From NCBI GenBank assembly GCA_964415175.1, contig CAYPYG010000043.1:1-18321 (forward strand): a stretch of 18,321 nucleotides of DNA, read 5' to 3'. The first letter of the stretch is position 1. Each line of letters begins with the position of its first letter. Shown one piece after another: positions 7,076-14,590 of the stretch. A program made the position numbers and the translations under genes. The stretch comes from UBA2231 sp964415175 (GTDB lineage Bacteria; Elusimicrobiota; Elusimicrobia; Elusimicrobiales; UBA9959). The notes beneath the pieces are model-generated. The model was not told the DNA's origin, did not search any database, and saw only the letters and a list, made by a program, of their open reading frames with translations.

Positions 7076-8773
7076 ATGCTGCGAACCGTAGCCCTGCTTG
7101 CCGCCCTTTCCCTGCCCGCCTCGGCCCTCCCCCCGGACCAGGACCCGCTTCTCAAAGCCCTCAGGACCGAACTGGACCGCTCCTTTTCCGGGCTTAAGTC
7201 CGCCGAGAAGGTCCCGCTCTATTTCCTGCATTACGGCGCCACTGACACCGATTATTATTACGTCGGCGCCACCCTGGGGGCGCTCTCCTACGACAACTCC
7301 GGCCGCGAGCGCAAGCTGGACGTGGACGCGCGCTTCGGCTCGCCGGAACTCGACAATACCCACGAGCTCAAGGGGGCGCAGGCCAGGCTTAATTCCAAGG
7401 ACCAGGCCTCCGTCGATCTGCCGGTCGGCTCCGATGAGGCGGCCATACGGGCGGCGGCCTGGGAGCTTACCGACGCGGCATATAAATCCGCGCTCGACCG
7501 CTACGCGAAAGTAAAGACCAATATCGGGGTCACGGCCGAGGAGAAGGACAAGTCCGGCGACTTCTCCCCTGCCCCGCGGGAGATTTTCTACTCCACCGCC
7601 TCCCTGCCCGTCATCGACAAGGCCGGCTACCGGGAGATGACCAGGCGCCTCTCGGAGAAGTTCAAGGCGCACGGTTTCATCATCCGCTCCGGGGTCTCGC
7701 TCAACGCCAGCGCCGTCAACCGCTACCTGGTCAACTCGGAAGGCTCCTCCGTGGTGACCGGCAACGTTTACCTCTATCTCTCCTATTACCTGACCGCCAG
7801 GACGGAGGACGGGATGGACCTCTCACGCGGCAGGTTCTATCACTCCGACGGGCCCGGCGGTATCCCCGGCGAGGCGGAGATAGCCGCCGACATCGACAGG
7901 TCGGTATCCGAACTGGCGGCCCTGCTCAAGTCCGAACCCAGCGAGCCTCTCAGCGTCCCCGCTATCCTGGAAGGTGCGGCCGCCGGCCTCTTCTTTCACG
8001 AGATCTTCGGCCACCGCATAGAGGGCCACCGGCAGAAGAGCGAGAGCGAGGGCCAGACCTTCGCCAAAATGCTGGGAAAGAGAATAATGCCCGAATTCCT
8101 GCGCGTCTACGACGACCCGTCGGTCCACGACGTGAAGGGACAGTTCCTGCGCGGCTACTATACCCACGACGACGAGGCGGTCAGGGCCGCGCGCGCCTCC
8201 CTGGTCGAGAACGGCGTGCTCAAGGGTTTCCTGATGGGCCGTACCCCGATCGAGGGTTTCCCGGCCTCCAACGGCCACGGCCGGCGCTCCTCCGGCAACG
8301 GCGTAGTGGCGCGCCAGGGCAACCTGATAGTCGAGTCCTCCTCCGTGGTCTCCTACGCCGAACTCCGCCGGCTGCTGCTGGAGGAGATAAAGAGTTCCGG
8401 CAAACCTTACGGGCTGCTGATCCGCGACATCTCCGGCGGCTTCACCATAACCCAGCGCGTACTGCCGCAGAGTTTCACGGTACAGGTGCTGCTCGCCTAC
8501 AAGGTCTACGCCGACGGCAGGCCCGACGAGGCCGTGCGCGGTCTCAACCTGATAGGGACCCCTATACAGACCTTCTCCAGGATAAAGGCCGCCGCGGACG
8601 ATGTCGGCGTCTTCAACGGCGATTGCGGCGCGGAATCCGGCTGGGTGCCGGTCTCCGCGGTCTCGCCCAGCCTGCTGTTCAGCGAGATGGAGACCGAAAA
8701 AGTCTCCAAGTCCAATAACAGGCCGCCGCTCCTCCCTCCGCCCTACGCCGGGAAAAAAGGGGGTAAGATATGA
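7076..8773 (+). CDS. Exported TldD-like metalloprotease
   Basis: The 565-residue protein opens with a signal peptide (MLRTVALLAALSLPASA), so it is exported, unlike E. coli TldD, which is cytoplasmic and about 480 residues. The TldD metal site is intact: HEIFGH at 308-313 (HExxxH) followed by RIEG, and Cys517 in the GDCG segment near the C-terminus, matching the third ligand of known TldD. The family C-terminal pattern GWVPVSAVSPSLL is also present. In E. coli, TldD and TldE form a protease that degrades unfolded or modified peptides and matures microcin B17; the substrate here is unknown. The extra length is mainly an N-terminal region of about 180 residues shared with the next gene. The start is set by CAGGAG at 7065-7070. 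The stop overlaps the next start (ATGA), indicating a co-translated pair. Confidence 0.85.
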   Translation: MLRTVALLAALSLPASALPPDQDPLLKALRTELDRSFSGLKSAEKVPLYFLHYGATDTDYYYVGATLGALSYDNSGRERKLDVDARFGSPELDNTHELKGAQARLNSKDQASVDLPVGSDEAAIRAAAWELTDAAYKSALDRYAKVKTNIGVTAEEKDKSGDFSPAPREIFYSTASLPVIDKAGYREMTRRLSEKFKAHGFIIRSGVSLNASAVNRYLVNSEGSSVVTGNVYLYLSYYLTARTEDGMDLSRGRFYHSDGPGGIPGEAEIAADIDRSVSELAALLKSEPSEPLSVPAILEGAAAGLFFHEIFGHRIEGHRQKSESEGQTFAKMLGKRIMPEFLRVYDDPSVHDVKGQFLRGYYTHDDEAVRAARASLVENGVLKGFLMGRTPIEGFPASNGHGRRSSGNGVVARQGNLIVESSSVVSYAELRRLLLEEIKSSGKPYGLLIRDISGGFTITQRVLPQSFTVQVLLAYKVYADGRPDEAVRGLNLIGTPIQTFSRIKAAADDVGVFNGDCGAESGWVPVSAVSPSLLFSEMETEKVSKSNNRPPLLPPPYAGKKGGKI

Positions 8774-10467
8774 AGCCGCTCCTGCTCTGCCTGCTCCCGC
8801 TGTTCCTCTCCCCGCGGCCCGCCGCCGCCGACGACCGCGTGCTGGACGCCATGAAGGACGAGCTCGGGCGCACCATGTCCAGGCTCTCGATGCCCGGCAT
8901 GAGGGAGCCGTATTTCGTCTCCTACCTGGTCTCCGATTCCACCGACTACAACGTGACGGCCTCTTTCGGCGAACTGCTGGACTCCCGGATCTCCGTCTCC
9001 CGGAACGCCGCGGTCGAACTGCGCGTCGGAGACCGCTCCTTCGACAGCTCCGGCTACGCGGGTTCGGATTTCCGCTCCTTCCGTCCCGTCAACGGCGGGG
9101 CAGTCATCGAGGACGACTATGACGCCGTCCGTACCGCCCTCTGGTCCCTGAGCGACCACGCCTACAAGACCGCCCTGGAGAAATACGCGCAGAAGAAGGC
9201 TTACAGCGAGAAGAAGGGGATAAAGGAACTTTACGGCGATCTCTCGGAGGAGAAGAAAGTCTCGCTGCTCGAGAAGGTCCATCCCGCGCCGGAGTTCCCG
9301 TTCGGGACCTGGGAGTCCCGCGTCCGGGAACTTTCCTCGGTGTTCCGCAAGTACCCCGGCGTGCAGTCCTCCGAGGTGCGCCTCGAGTGCACCCGGCGCG
9401 TGAACCGTTTCGTCAACAGCGAAGGTTCGCGCTACCGCGTCAACGCCGACAAGGCCCATTTCTACGTCTACGCGGAGGCGCAGACCCCCGAGGGGCTGAC
9501 GGTCTCGGACCGGAAGGAACTCCACTGGCCTTCCTGCGCCGACATCCCCTCCCAGGCGGAGCTGCTGGCCGCGGCCGGAGGCTTCGCCCGGCTGATGGAC
9601 GGGCTCTCGCGCTCGCCGGCCGGCGAGGTGTACCTGGGGCCCGTGCTGTTCGAAGGCGACGCGTCCGCCGAGTTCATCGGCCAGCTCCTGGTCAGGGGGA
9701 TATCTTTCCCGCGCCGGGCCTGGGCGGAGAACGACGATTACCTCAAGTATTACATAGACAAGGGCGGCCTCGTCGAGCGCGCCGGTATGCGCGTTCTGCC
9801 CGGCTTCATCAGCGTCCACGACGACCCGGCCGGGACCGCCGCGGCCGGCGTCCCGCTGGCCGGCCATTACCGCGTCGACAGCGAGGGCGTCGTTCCCTCC
9901 CGCCTGGAGCTGGTCAGGAACGGACGCCTGCTGAACGTGTACATGTCCAGGGGGCCGGTGAAGGAGTTCCGTTCCTCCAACGGCCACGCCCGTTCGGCCA
10001 TCGTGGAGTTCCCGTCCGGCAGGCCCGGCAATGTCTTCGTCGAGTCCCGCAAGACCGCCCCGGCGGCGGAACTGAAGAAAAAACTGCTGGAGCTGGCCGC
10101 CGAACAGGAGCTCGACTACGCCGTGATGGTCCGGAAACTGTTCCCGGAGGGGGTCCTCGACATGGAGACCCTGCTGGCCCCTCCCGTCTTCGCCTGGAAA
10201 GTATACCGCGACGGCCGCGAGGAACTTATGAGCGGCGTGGAGTTCACGGGCGTCACCTACCGCGCCCTGCGCGACATCGTTTTGACCTCGGACGAACCTT
10301 ATGTCCACAATTATTACCAGCTCGGGCCTTACGCCATGGGCAGGGGCCTGGTGGCCGCCTCGATAATCGCGCCGTCCTCCGTGCTGGTGCAGGAAATGGA
10401 ACTCAAGCGCACCGACCGCAAGCCGGACCGCGCCCCGTACCTGGAGCATCCTTACTTCGAAAAGTAA
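8770..10467 (+). CDS. Exported TldE/PmbA-like partner lacking the metal site
   Basis: The protein has 565 residues, exactly the length of the preceding gene product, and also has a signal peptide (MKPLLLCLLPLFLSPRPAAA). It is a paralogue of that protein: compare LWSLSDHAYKTALEKYAQKK with AWELTDAAYKSALDRYAKVK, and VNRFVNSEGS with VNRYLVNSEGS. At the position of HEIFGH it has GQLLVR (about 304-309), so both histidines and the Glu are lost, and no Cys matches the third metal ligand. This mirrors the E. coli pair, in which TldE is the non-catalytic subunit. I infer an exported TldD/TldE heterodimer. The middle (about 295-460) aligns well with the catalytic partner, including RSSNGHARS against the partner's ASNGHGRRS. 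A terminator hairpin follows 25 bases after the stop, closing the operon. Confidence 0.8.
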   Translation: MKPLLLCLLPLFLSPRPAAADDRVLDAMKDELGRTMSRLSMPGMREPYFVSYLVSDSTDYNVTASFGELLDSRISVSRNAAVELRVGDRSFDSSGYAGSDFRSFRPVNGGAVIEDDYDAVRTALWSLSDHAYKTALEKYAQKKAYSEKKGIKELYGDLSEEKKVSLLEKVHPAPEFPFGTWESRVRELSSVFRKYPGVQSSEVRLECTRRVNRFVNSEGSRYRVNADKAHFYVYAEAQTPEGLTVSDRKELHWPSCADIPSQAELLAAAGGFARLMDGLSRSPAGEVYLGPVLFEGDASAEFIGQLLVRGISFPRRAWAENDDYLKYYIDKGGLVERAGMRVLPGFISVHDDPAGTAAAGVPLAGHYRVDSEGVVPSRLELVRNGRLLNVYMSRGPVKEFRSSNGHARSAIVEFPSGRPGNVFVESRKTAPAAELKKKLLELAAEQELDYAVMVRKLFPEGVLDMETLLAPPVFAWKVYRDGREELMSGVEFTGVTYRALRDIVLTSDEPYVHNYYQLGPYAMGRGLVAASIIAPSSVLVQEMELKRTDRKPDRAPYLEHPYFEK

Positions 10468-10492
10468 GCCGCCGGCCCGACCGCCGCGAGCG

Positions 10493-10531
10493 CCGCCCCC
10501 GCCGGGACAATGTCCGGCGGGGGCGGTCTTT
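10493..10531 (+). terminator. Rho-independent terminator of the first hydroxylase operon
   Basis: A perfect 13-base-pair GC stem (10493-10505 with 10514-10526) encloses an 8-base loop and is followed by TCTTTATA. The T-tract is short, but the stem is very strong and lies 25 bases after the TldE-like stop codon. Confidence 0.8.
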
Positions 10532-10551
10532 ATAGGCCGTGCTTAATCTGC

Positions 10552-10557
10552 TATATT
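10552..10557 (+). promoter_or_regulatory. Possible -10 element of the second hydroxylase operon
   Basis: TATATT followed by TT lies in an AT-rich patch between the terminator and the FAD-subunit gene. It would give a leader of about 33 bases, which here includes a Shine-Dalgarno (AAAGGA, 10585-10590) six bases before the ATG. No clear -35 box is visible. Confidence 0.35.
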
Positions 10558-10596
10558 TTCACGTAGTGATTTTTGCTCCATCCCAAAGGACCGCTT

Positions 10597-11442
10597 ATGA
10601 AGTTATGTGAATTCATCCGTCCCGAGAGCCTCGCCCAGGCCCGGGCCGCGCTGCGCAAACTGGGGCCTAAAGGCCTGCCGCTCGCCGGCGGCACCGCCCT
10701 GCATTTCATGCCCGGCAAGACCCCCGTCACCGCGGTGGACCTTACCGGCCTGGGGCTCTCCTATATACGCCAGAAGGGCGCCTTCTTCGAGATAGGCGCG
10801 GCCACGCCGCTGGCCGACATCCAGCGCCATCGCGGCCCGCGCTGGGCCATGCACGAGATCTGCCGGCGCATCTCCACGCACCAGATCCGCAATGTCTCCA
10901 CCATCGGCGGCAATATCTGCCGGGTCTTCCCCTGGGCGGACCTGCCCGTGGTGCTGCTCGCCATGAACGCGAAAATGGTCATCTACTCGGGCAAGCTGAA
11001 GGAAATGGGCGCGGATGAATATTTCTCCTCGCAGCCCGCGCGTCTGTTCCGCGGCGGGGACCTGCTCGCCGCCGTCAAGATACCGGTGCTGAAGGCCCAT
11101 CACGGCTTCGGCTCGGTGAAGGCCGCCCGCAATGCCGCCGCCTTCTCCATGGTCACCATAGCCGCCCTTCTCGAAGTGAACGACGGCCGCATAGCCGCCG
11201 CCCGGGTGGCGGCCGGCTCCGCCATACCTTTCCCCAGGCGCCTGCCTTCCGTGGAGGCCGCCCTGACCGGCAAGGAGCCGTCCGCCGGGGTCTTCCGCGC
11301 CGCCGCCTCCCTCGCCGGCAATGACGCCAGGTGGTGCGGGCAGGAAGGCATGAGCGCGGAGTATGTCGCAAATCTCGCCGAAGTCTCCATCGTCGACGCG
11401 CTGGAGCGGGCCGCGGAGTTCGCCCGCGGGAGGACCGAATAA
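10597..11442 (+). CDS. xdhB: Xanthine dehydrogenase-type FAD subunit (E. coli XdhB-like)
   Basis: The protein has 281 residues from the ATG at 10597, chosen because AAAGGA lies six bases upstream and the family typically begins MKLxxFIRPESL. The frame is open to a TTG at 10573, but that start has no support. Flavin-binding signatures are LAGGTAL (29-35, where the usual Asp after Thr is Ala) and QIRNVSTIGGNICR (about 96-109), followed by the C-terminal CO dehydrogenase flavoprotein domain. It would transfer electrons from the 2Fe-2S subunit to NAD. It is the first gene of a three-gene operon; its stop overlaps the next start (TAATG). It is clearly diverged from the FAD subunit encoded at 6208-7050, so the two operons are not a recent duplication. 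The symbol follows E. coli usage and is given by resemblance. Confidence 0.85.
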   Translation: MKLCEFIRPESLAQARAALRKLGPKGLPLAGGTALHFMPGKTPVTAVDLTGLGLSYIRQKGAFFEIGAATPLADIQRHRGPRWAMHEICRRISTHQIRNVSTIGGNICRVFPWADLPVVLLAMNAKMVIYSGKLKEMGADEYFSSQPARLFRGGDLLAAVKIPVLKAHHGFGSVKAARNAAAFSMVTIAALLEVNDGRIAAARVAAGSAIPFPRRLPSVEAALTGKEPSAGVFRAAASLAGNDARWCGQEGMSAEYVANLAEVSIVDALERAAEFARGRTE

Positions 11443-11960
11443 TGAAGACCCATACCTGCACGGTTTCTTTCACGCTCAACGGGGAGAAAAAGACCTTCTC
11501 CACCCGCCCCGACGAGAAACTGCTGGACCTGCTGCGCCGCGAGGGCTATAAAGGCACCAAGTACGGCTGCGGCCAGGGCACCTGCGGCGCCTGCACCGTC
11601 ATCATGGACGGCCGCGCCGTCTACGCCTGCCTGCTCTACGCCATGCAGGCCGAAGGGCGCAAGGTGCGCACCATCGAGAGCATGGGCACCCATGACAAGC
11701 CGGCCCCGATACAGCGGGAGCTGGTGGCCGCCGGCGCCGTGCAGTGCGGCTACTGTATCCCCGGCATCATCATGAGCGCCACCGCCCTGATGGAGGCCGA
11801 GAAGGACATCACCGACGAGGTCGCCAGGGAGTACATGGACGGCAATCTCTGCCGCTGCACCGGCTACGAGAAGATCTGGACGGCCCTGCGGCGCACCATC
11901 GCGAACCGCGCCGCCGCAACACCGGCCAAAAAAACCTCCGCCAAGGGGGGGAAGAAATGA
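11442..11960 (+). CDS. Xanthine dehydrogenase-type 2Fe-2S subunit (E. coli XdhC-like)
   Basis: The 172-residue protein starts at the ATG overlapping the preceding stop. A longer reading from 11331 only adds sequence in a shadow frame of the FAD gene. All eight cluster ligands are present: CGQGTCGAC (C43, C48, C51), C63, QCGYC (C102, C105) and CRC (C137, C139). The fold is a ferredoxin domain followed by a four-helix domain. It would link the molybdenum centre encoded next to the FAD subunit encoded before. The last 15 or so residues are an Ala/Lys-rich tail. Its stop overlaps the Mo-subunit start (ATGA). No symbol is given because the E. coli name xdhC would clash with the maturation factor at 1317. 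Confidence 0.9.
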   Translation: MKTHTCTVSFTLNGEKKTFSTRPDEKLLDLLRREGYKGTKYGCGQGTCGACTVIMDGRAVYACLLYAMQAEGRKVRTIESMGTHDKPAPIQRELVAAGAVQCGYCIPGIIMSATALMEAEKDITDEVAREYMDGNLCRCTGYEKIWTALRRTIANRAAATPAKKTSAKGGKK

Positions 11961-14296
11961 AAAGGCACGAGCTCGCCAGGCACCTCAAGCAGGTAAACAC
12001 TTCCGTCACCAAGATAGACGCCCTGCAGCTGGCGCTGGGCAAGGATTCCTATGTCGCGGACTTCCTGCCCAAGGACGCGCTGGTCATCAAGATGCTCTGG
12101 AGCCCGCACGCCCACGCCCGCATCAAGAAGCTCGACGTCTCCAAGGCCGAGAAGATGCCCGGCGTGAAATGCGTGCTGTGGCACGGCAATGTGCCGCGCA
12201 TAGTGCATTGCACCGCCGGCCAGGGCTATCCCGAGCCGTCGCCTTACGATACTTTCATGTTCGACACCAAGGTGCGCTTCGTGGGCGACCGCGTGGCCGC
12301 CGTGGCCGCCGAGACCGAGGAACAGGCCCTGGCCGCCCTAGAGGCCATCAAGGTGGAGTACGAGGTGTTGAAACCCGTATTCACGCTGGACGAGGCCATG
12401 GCGCCGGGCGCGCCGGTGATCCACGACGAGCCGGAAGCGCACGTGCCGATCCCGATAGTCTACGAGCCGAAGAAGAACCTCGTGGCGCACGTGGCCTGCG
12501 AGGCCGGCAGCTTCGAGAGGGGTATGAAGGAAGCGGACTTTACCTTCGACGAGACCTACGAGACGCCTTACGCCCAGCATTGCCCCATCGAGCCCTACAC
12601 CTCGATGGCGCAGATGACGCCCGCCGGGCGCATCCTCATCACCACCTCCACGCAGGTGCCTTTCCACTGCCGCCGCATAGTGGCGCGCACGCTGGGCATA
12701 CCCGTGCAGAAGATCCGCGTCGTGAAGCCCCGCATCGGCGGCGGCTTCGGCTGCAAGCAGGAGGTCCTGCTCGAGGACGTGACGGCCATGATGGCCCTGC
12801 GCACCGGCCGGCCCTGCCTGTGGCGCTTTACCCGCGAGGAAACTTTCCGCACCGGCCGCACCCGCCACCCGTTCCGCATCCGCCTGCGCACCGGCGTAAA
12901 GAAGGACGGCACCATCACCGCGATAGGCCTCGAGTGCATCAATAATACCGGCGCCTACGGCGGCCACGGCCTTACCGTGGTGTCCTGCTCCGGCGGCAAG
13001 ACCCTGCCGCTCTACCACTGCGACAATATCCTGTTCGACGGCAAGTCCTACTATACCAACCTGCCGGTCGGCGGGGCCTACCGCGGCTTCGGCGCCACGC
13101 AGGCCTTCTTCGCCATAGAGTCCCTGATGGACCACATGGCCGAGGCCATAGGCATGGACCCGCTGAAGTTCAGGCAGCTCAACCACATCCGCCCCGGCGA
13201 AGGCTCGCCTATCTTCCAGGCGCTGGGCGAGGGCCGCGAGGGCCTGCCGATGACCGTGGGCTCTAATGCGCTGGCCGAATGCATTGTGCAGGGCGCCGAG
13301 GCCGCCGGCTGGGAGAAGCGCCAGGACTGGCGCAAGAAGACCGGCCGCTACCGCCGCGGCATAGGCATGTGCTGCCTCATGCAGGGCTCGTCCATCCCGG
13401 ACATAGACATGGGCGCCGCCACCATCAAGATCAACGAGGACGGCTCTTTCAACCTCAATGTGGGCGCCACCGACCTGGGCACCGGCTCGGACACGGTGCT
13501 GGCCCAGATAGCCGCCGAGGAACTGGAGACCACGACGGACAAGATGATAGTCTACTCGTCCGACACGGACATGACGCCGTTCGACGTCGGCGCCTACGCC
13601 TCGTCGACCACCTATCTCTCCGGCGAGGCGGTGCGCAAGGCCGCGGCCGACGCCAAGCGGCAGATCCTCGCCACCGGCGCCGAGATGCTGGGCCTCAAAG
13701 CGGAAGAAGTCCATTGCGAGGACGCGCATGTGCTCAATGCCGACGGCTCCAAAAAGGTCTCCTACAGCGACATAGCCAACTATTCGCTGTACCAGAAGAA
13801 CCAGTACCAGATCATCGGCACCGCGTCCCACATCACCAAGAAATCCCCGCCGCCTTTCGCGGCGCATTTCGCCGAGGTGGAAGTGGACACGCTGACCGGT
13901 TTCGTGAAGGTGCTCAACTATGTCTCGACCATAGACTGCGGCACCGCGGTCAACCCCGCGCTGTGCGAGGGCCAGACCGAGGGCGGCACCCTGAACGGCA
14001 TCAGTTACGCGCTCACCGAGCAGTACCTCTTCGACGAGACGGGCAGGATGCGGAACGCGTCCTTCGCGGACTACCACATCTACTCCATGCGCGACCGCCC
14101 GCCGATAAAGGCCATCCTGGTGCCCTCCTACGAGGACACCGGTCCCTTCGGCGCCAAGAGCGTTTCCGAGATCTGCATCAACGGGCCCGCGCCCGCCATC
14201 GGCAACGCCATCTACAACGCGACGGGAGCGCGCCTCAACGAGTTCCCGTTCACGCCGGAGAAGGTGCTGAAGGCGATAAAGGCCGTAAAGAAGTAG
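11957..14296 (+). CDS. xdhA: Xanthine dehydrogenase-type molybdopterin subunit (E. coli XdhA-like)
   Basis: The 779-residue protein starts at the ATG overlapping the previous stop; the same frame is open upstream to 11744, but that lies inside the 2Fe-2S gene. It has the hammerhead domain (about 22-140), then GGGFGCKQ (261-268), RTRHPFRI (301-308), TNLPVGGAYRGFG with R376, and SEICINGPAPAIGNAI with a Glu at about 738 as catalytic base. The RTRHPF and YYTNLP blocks and the Gln after GGGFGCK resemble E. coli XdhA more than the eukaryotic enzyme, as far as I recall those sequences. The Gln268 position is Glu802 in bovine xanthine oxidase and Glu242 in the other Mo subunit of this window, so substrate preference probably differs between the two enzymes. 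No separate XdhC maturation gene accompanies this operon; the one at 1317 may serve both. The stop is one base from that of convergent moaD. Confidence 0.88.
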   Translation: MKRHELARHLKQVNTSVTKIDALQLALGKDSYVADFLPKDALVIKMLWSPHAHARIKKLDVSKAEKMPGVKCVLWHGNVPRIVHCTAGQGYPEPSPYDTFMFDTKVRFVGDRVAAVAAETEEQALAALEAIKVEYEVLKPVFTLDEAMAPGAPVIHDEPEAHVPIPIVYEPKKNLVAHVACEAGSFERGMKEADFTFDETYETPYAQHCPIEPYTSMAQMTPAGRILITTSTQVPFHCRRIVARTLGIPVQKIRVVKPRIGGGFGCKQEVLLEDVTAMMALRTGRPCLWRFTREETFRTGRTRHPFRIRLRTGVKKDGTITAIGLECINNTGAYGGHGLTVVSCSGGKTLPLYHCDNILFDGKSYYTNLPVGGAYRGFGATQAFFAIESLMDHMAEAIGMDPLKFRQLNHIRPGEGSPIFQALGEGREGLPMTVGSNALAECIVQGAEAAGWEKRQDWRKKTGRYRRGIGMCCLMQGSSIPDIDMGAATIKINEDGSFNLNVGATDLGTGSDTVLAQIAAEELETTTDKMIVYSSDTDMTPFDVGAYASSTTYLSGEAVRKAAADAKRQILATGAEMLGLKAEEVHCEDAHVLNADGSKKVSYSDIANYSLYQKNQYQIIGTASHITKKSPPPFAAHFAEVEVDTLTGFVKVLNYVSTIDCGTAVNPALCEGQTEGGTLNGISYALTEQYLFDETGRMRNASFADYHIYSMRDRPPIKAILVPSYEDTGPFGAKSVSEICINGPAPAIGNAIYNATGARLNEFPFTPEKVLKAIKAVKK

Positions 14297-14297
14297 C

Positions 14298-14543
14298 CTA
14301 GCCGCCGGAGAAGGGGGAGAGGAGGGTGACCAGGTCGCCGTCGTTTATGGTGTCGTCCCAGTCGGAGAATTTATCGTTTATAACGGCCTTGGTGATGTTG
14401 GTCGTCAGCGGTATGACCCTGGAAGCCTCTATCTCGTGGAGCAGTTCGCGCGCCGTGGAGGCGGAGGTCTCGTAATCGTCGGTCTGTATGCCGCGCTTCT
14501 CGCCGACAAGGGCGAAATAACGGACTTTTATTTTCTTCTTCAT
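14298..14543 (-). CDS. moaD: MoaD-like molybdopterin synthase sulfur carrier
   Basis: This 81-residue ubiquitin-like protein is the usual MoaD length. It starts KIKVRYFALVGEKRG and ends LVTLLSPFSGG, with the C-terminal Gly-Gly that is adenylated by MoeB and then thiocarboxylated. With MoaE (not in the window) it would put sulfur into molybdopterin. A longer reading of the frame, to 15101, is only the shadow of the upstream moeB gene; the ATG at 14543 has a Shine-Dalgarno (GGGGAG) six bases upstream. The moeB-like gene lies 47 bases before it on the same strand, so enzyme and substrate are co-expressed. Next to two hydroxylase operons, molybdopterin fits better than thiamine (ThiS), which also ends in Gly-Gly. 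The gene converges on xdhA with a single base between the stops. Confidence 0.88.
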   Translation of the reverse strand: MKKKIKVRYFALVGEKRGIQTDDYETSASTARELLHEIEASRVIPLTTNITKAVINDKFSDWDDTINDGDLVTLLSPFSGG

Positions 14544-14569
14544 TTCTGCTCCCCGCGCAGGCGGATGGA

Positions 14570-14587
14570 CGCCTTCCGCTGAAGGCG
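14570..14587 (-). other. Small hairpin between the moeB-like gene and moaD
   Basis: A perfect 7-base-pair stem (CGCCTTC with GAAGGCG) and a four-base loop occupy most of the gap between the two minus-strand genes. It has no T-tract, so it is unlikely to be a strong terminator; it may affect mRNA processing or the relative output of the two genes. Confidence 0.45.
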
Positions 14588-14590
14588 GTC

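Noticed and set aside
8743..10449. 568-residue ORF on the minus strand
   Set aside because: It is antisense to almost the whole TldE-like gene, whose plus-strand product has a signal peptide and clear homology to its neighbour.
11744..11956. Upstream extension of the second Mo subunit
   Set aside because: This stretch is inside the 2Fe-2S gene in another frame and reads as Arg/His-rich shadow sequence. The ATG at 11957 gives the ATGA overlap and a normal N-terminus.
12338..14077. 579-residue ORF on the minus strand
   Set aside because: It is antisense to the second Mo subunit, with biased composition and no recognisable domain.
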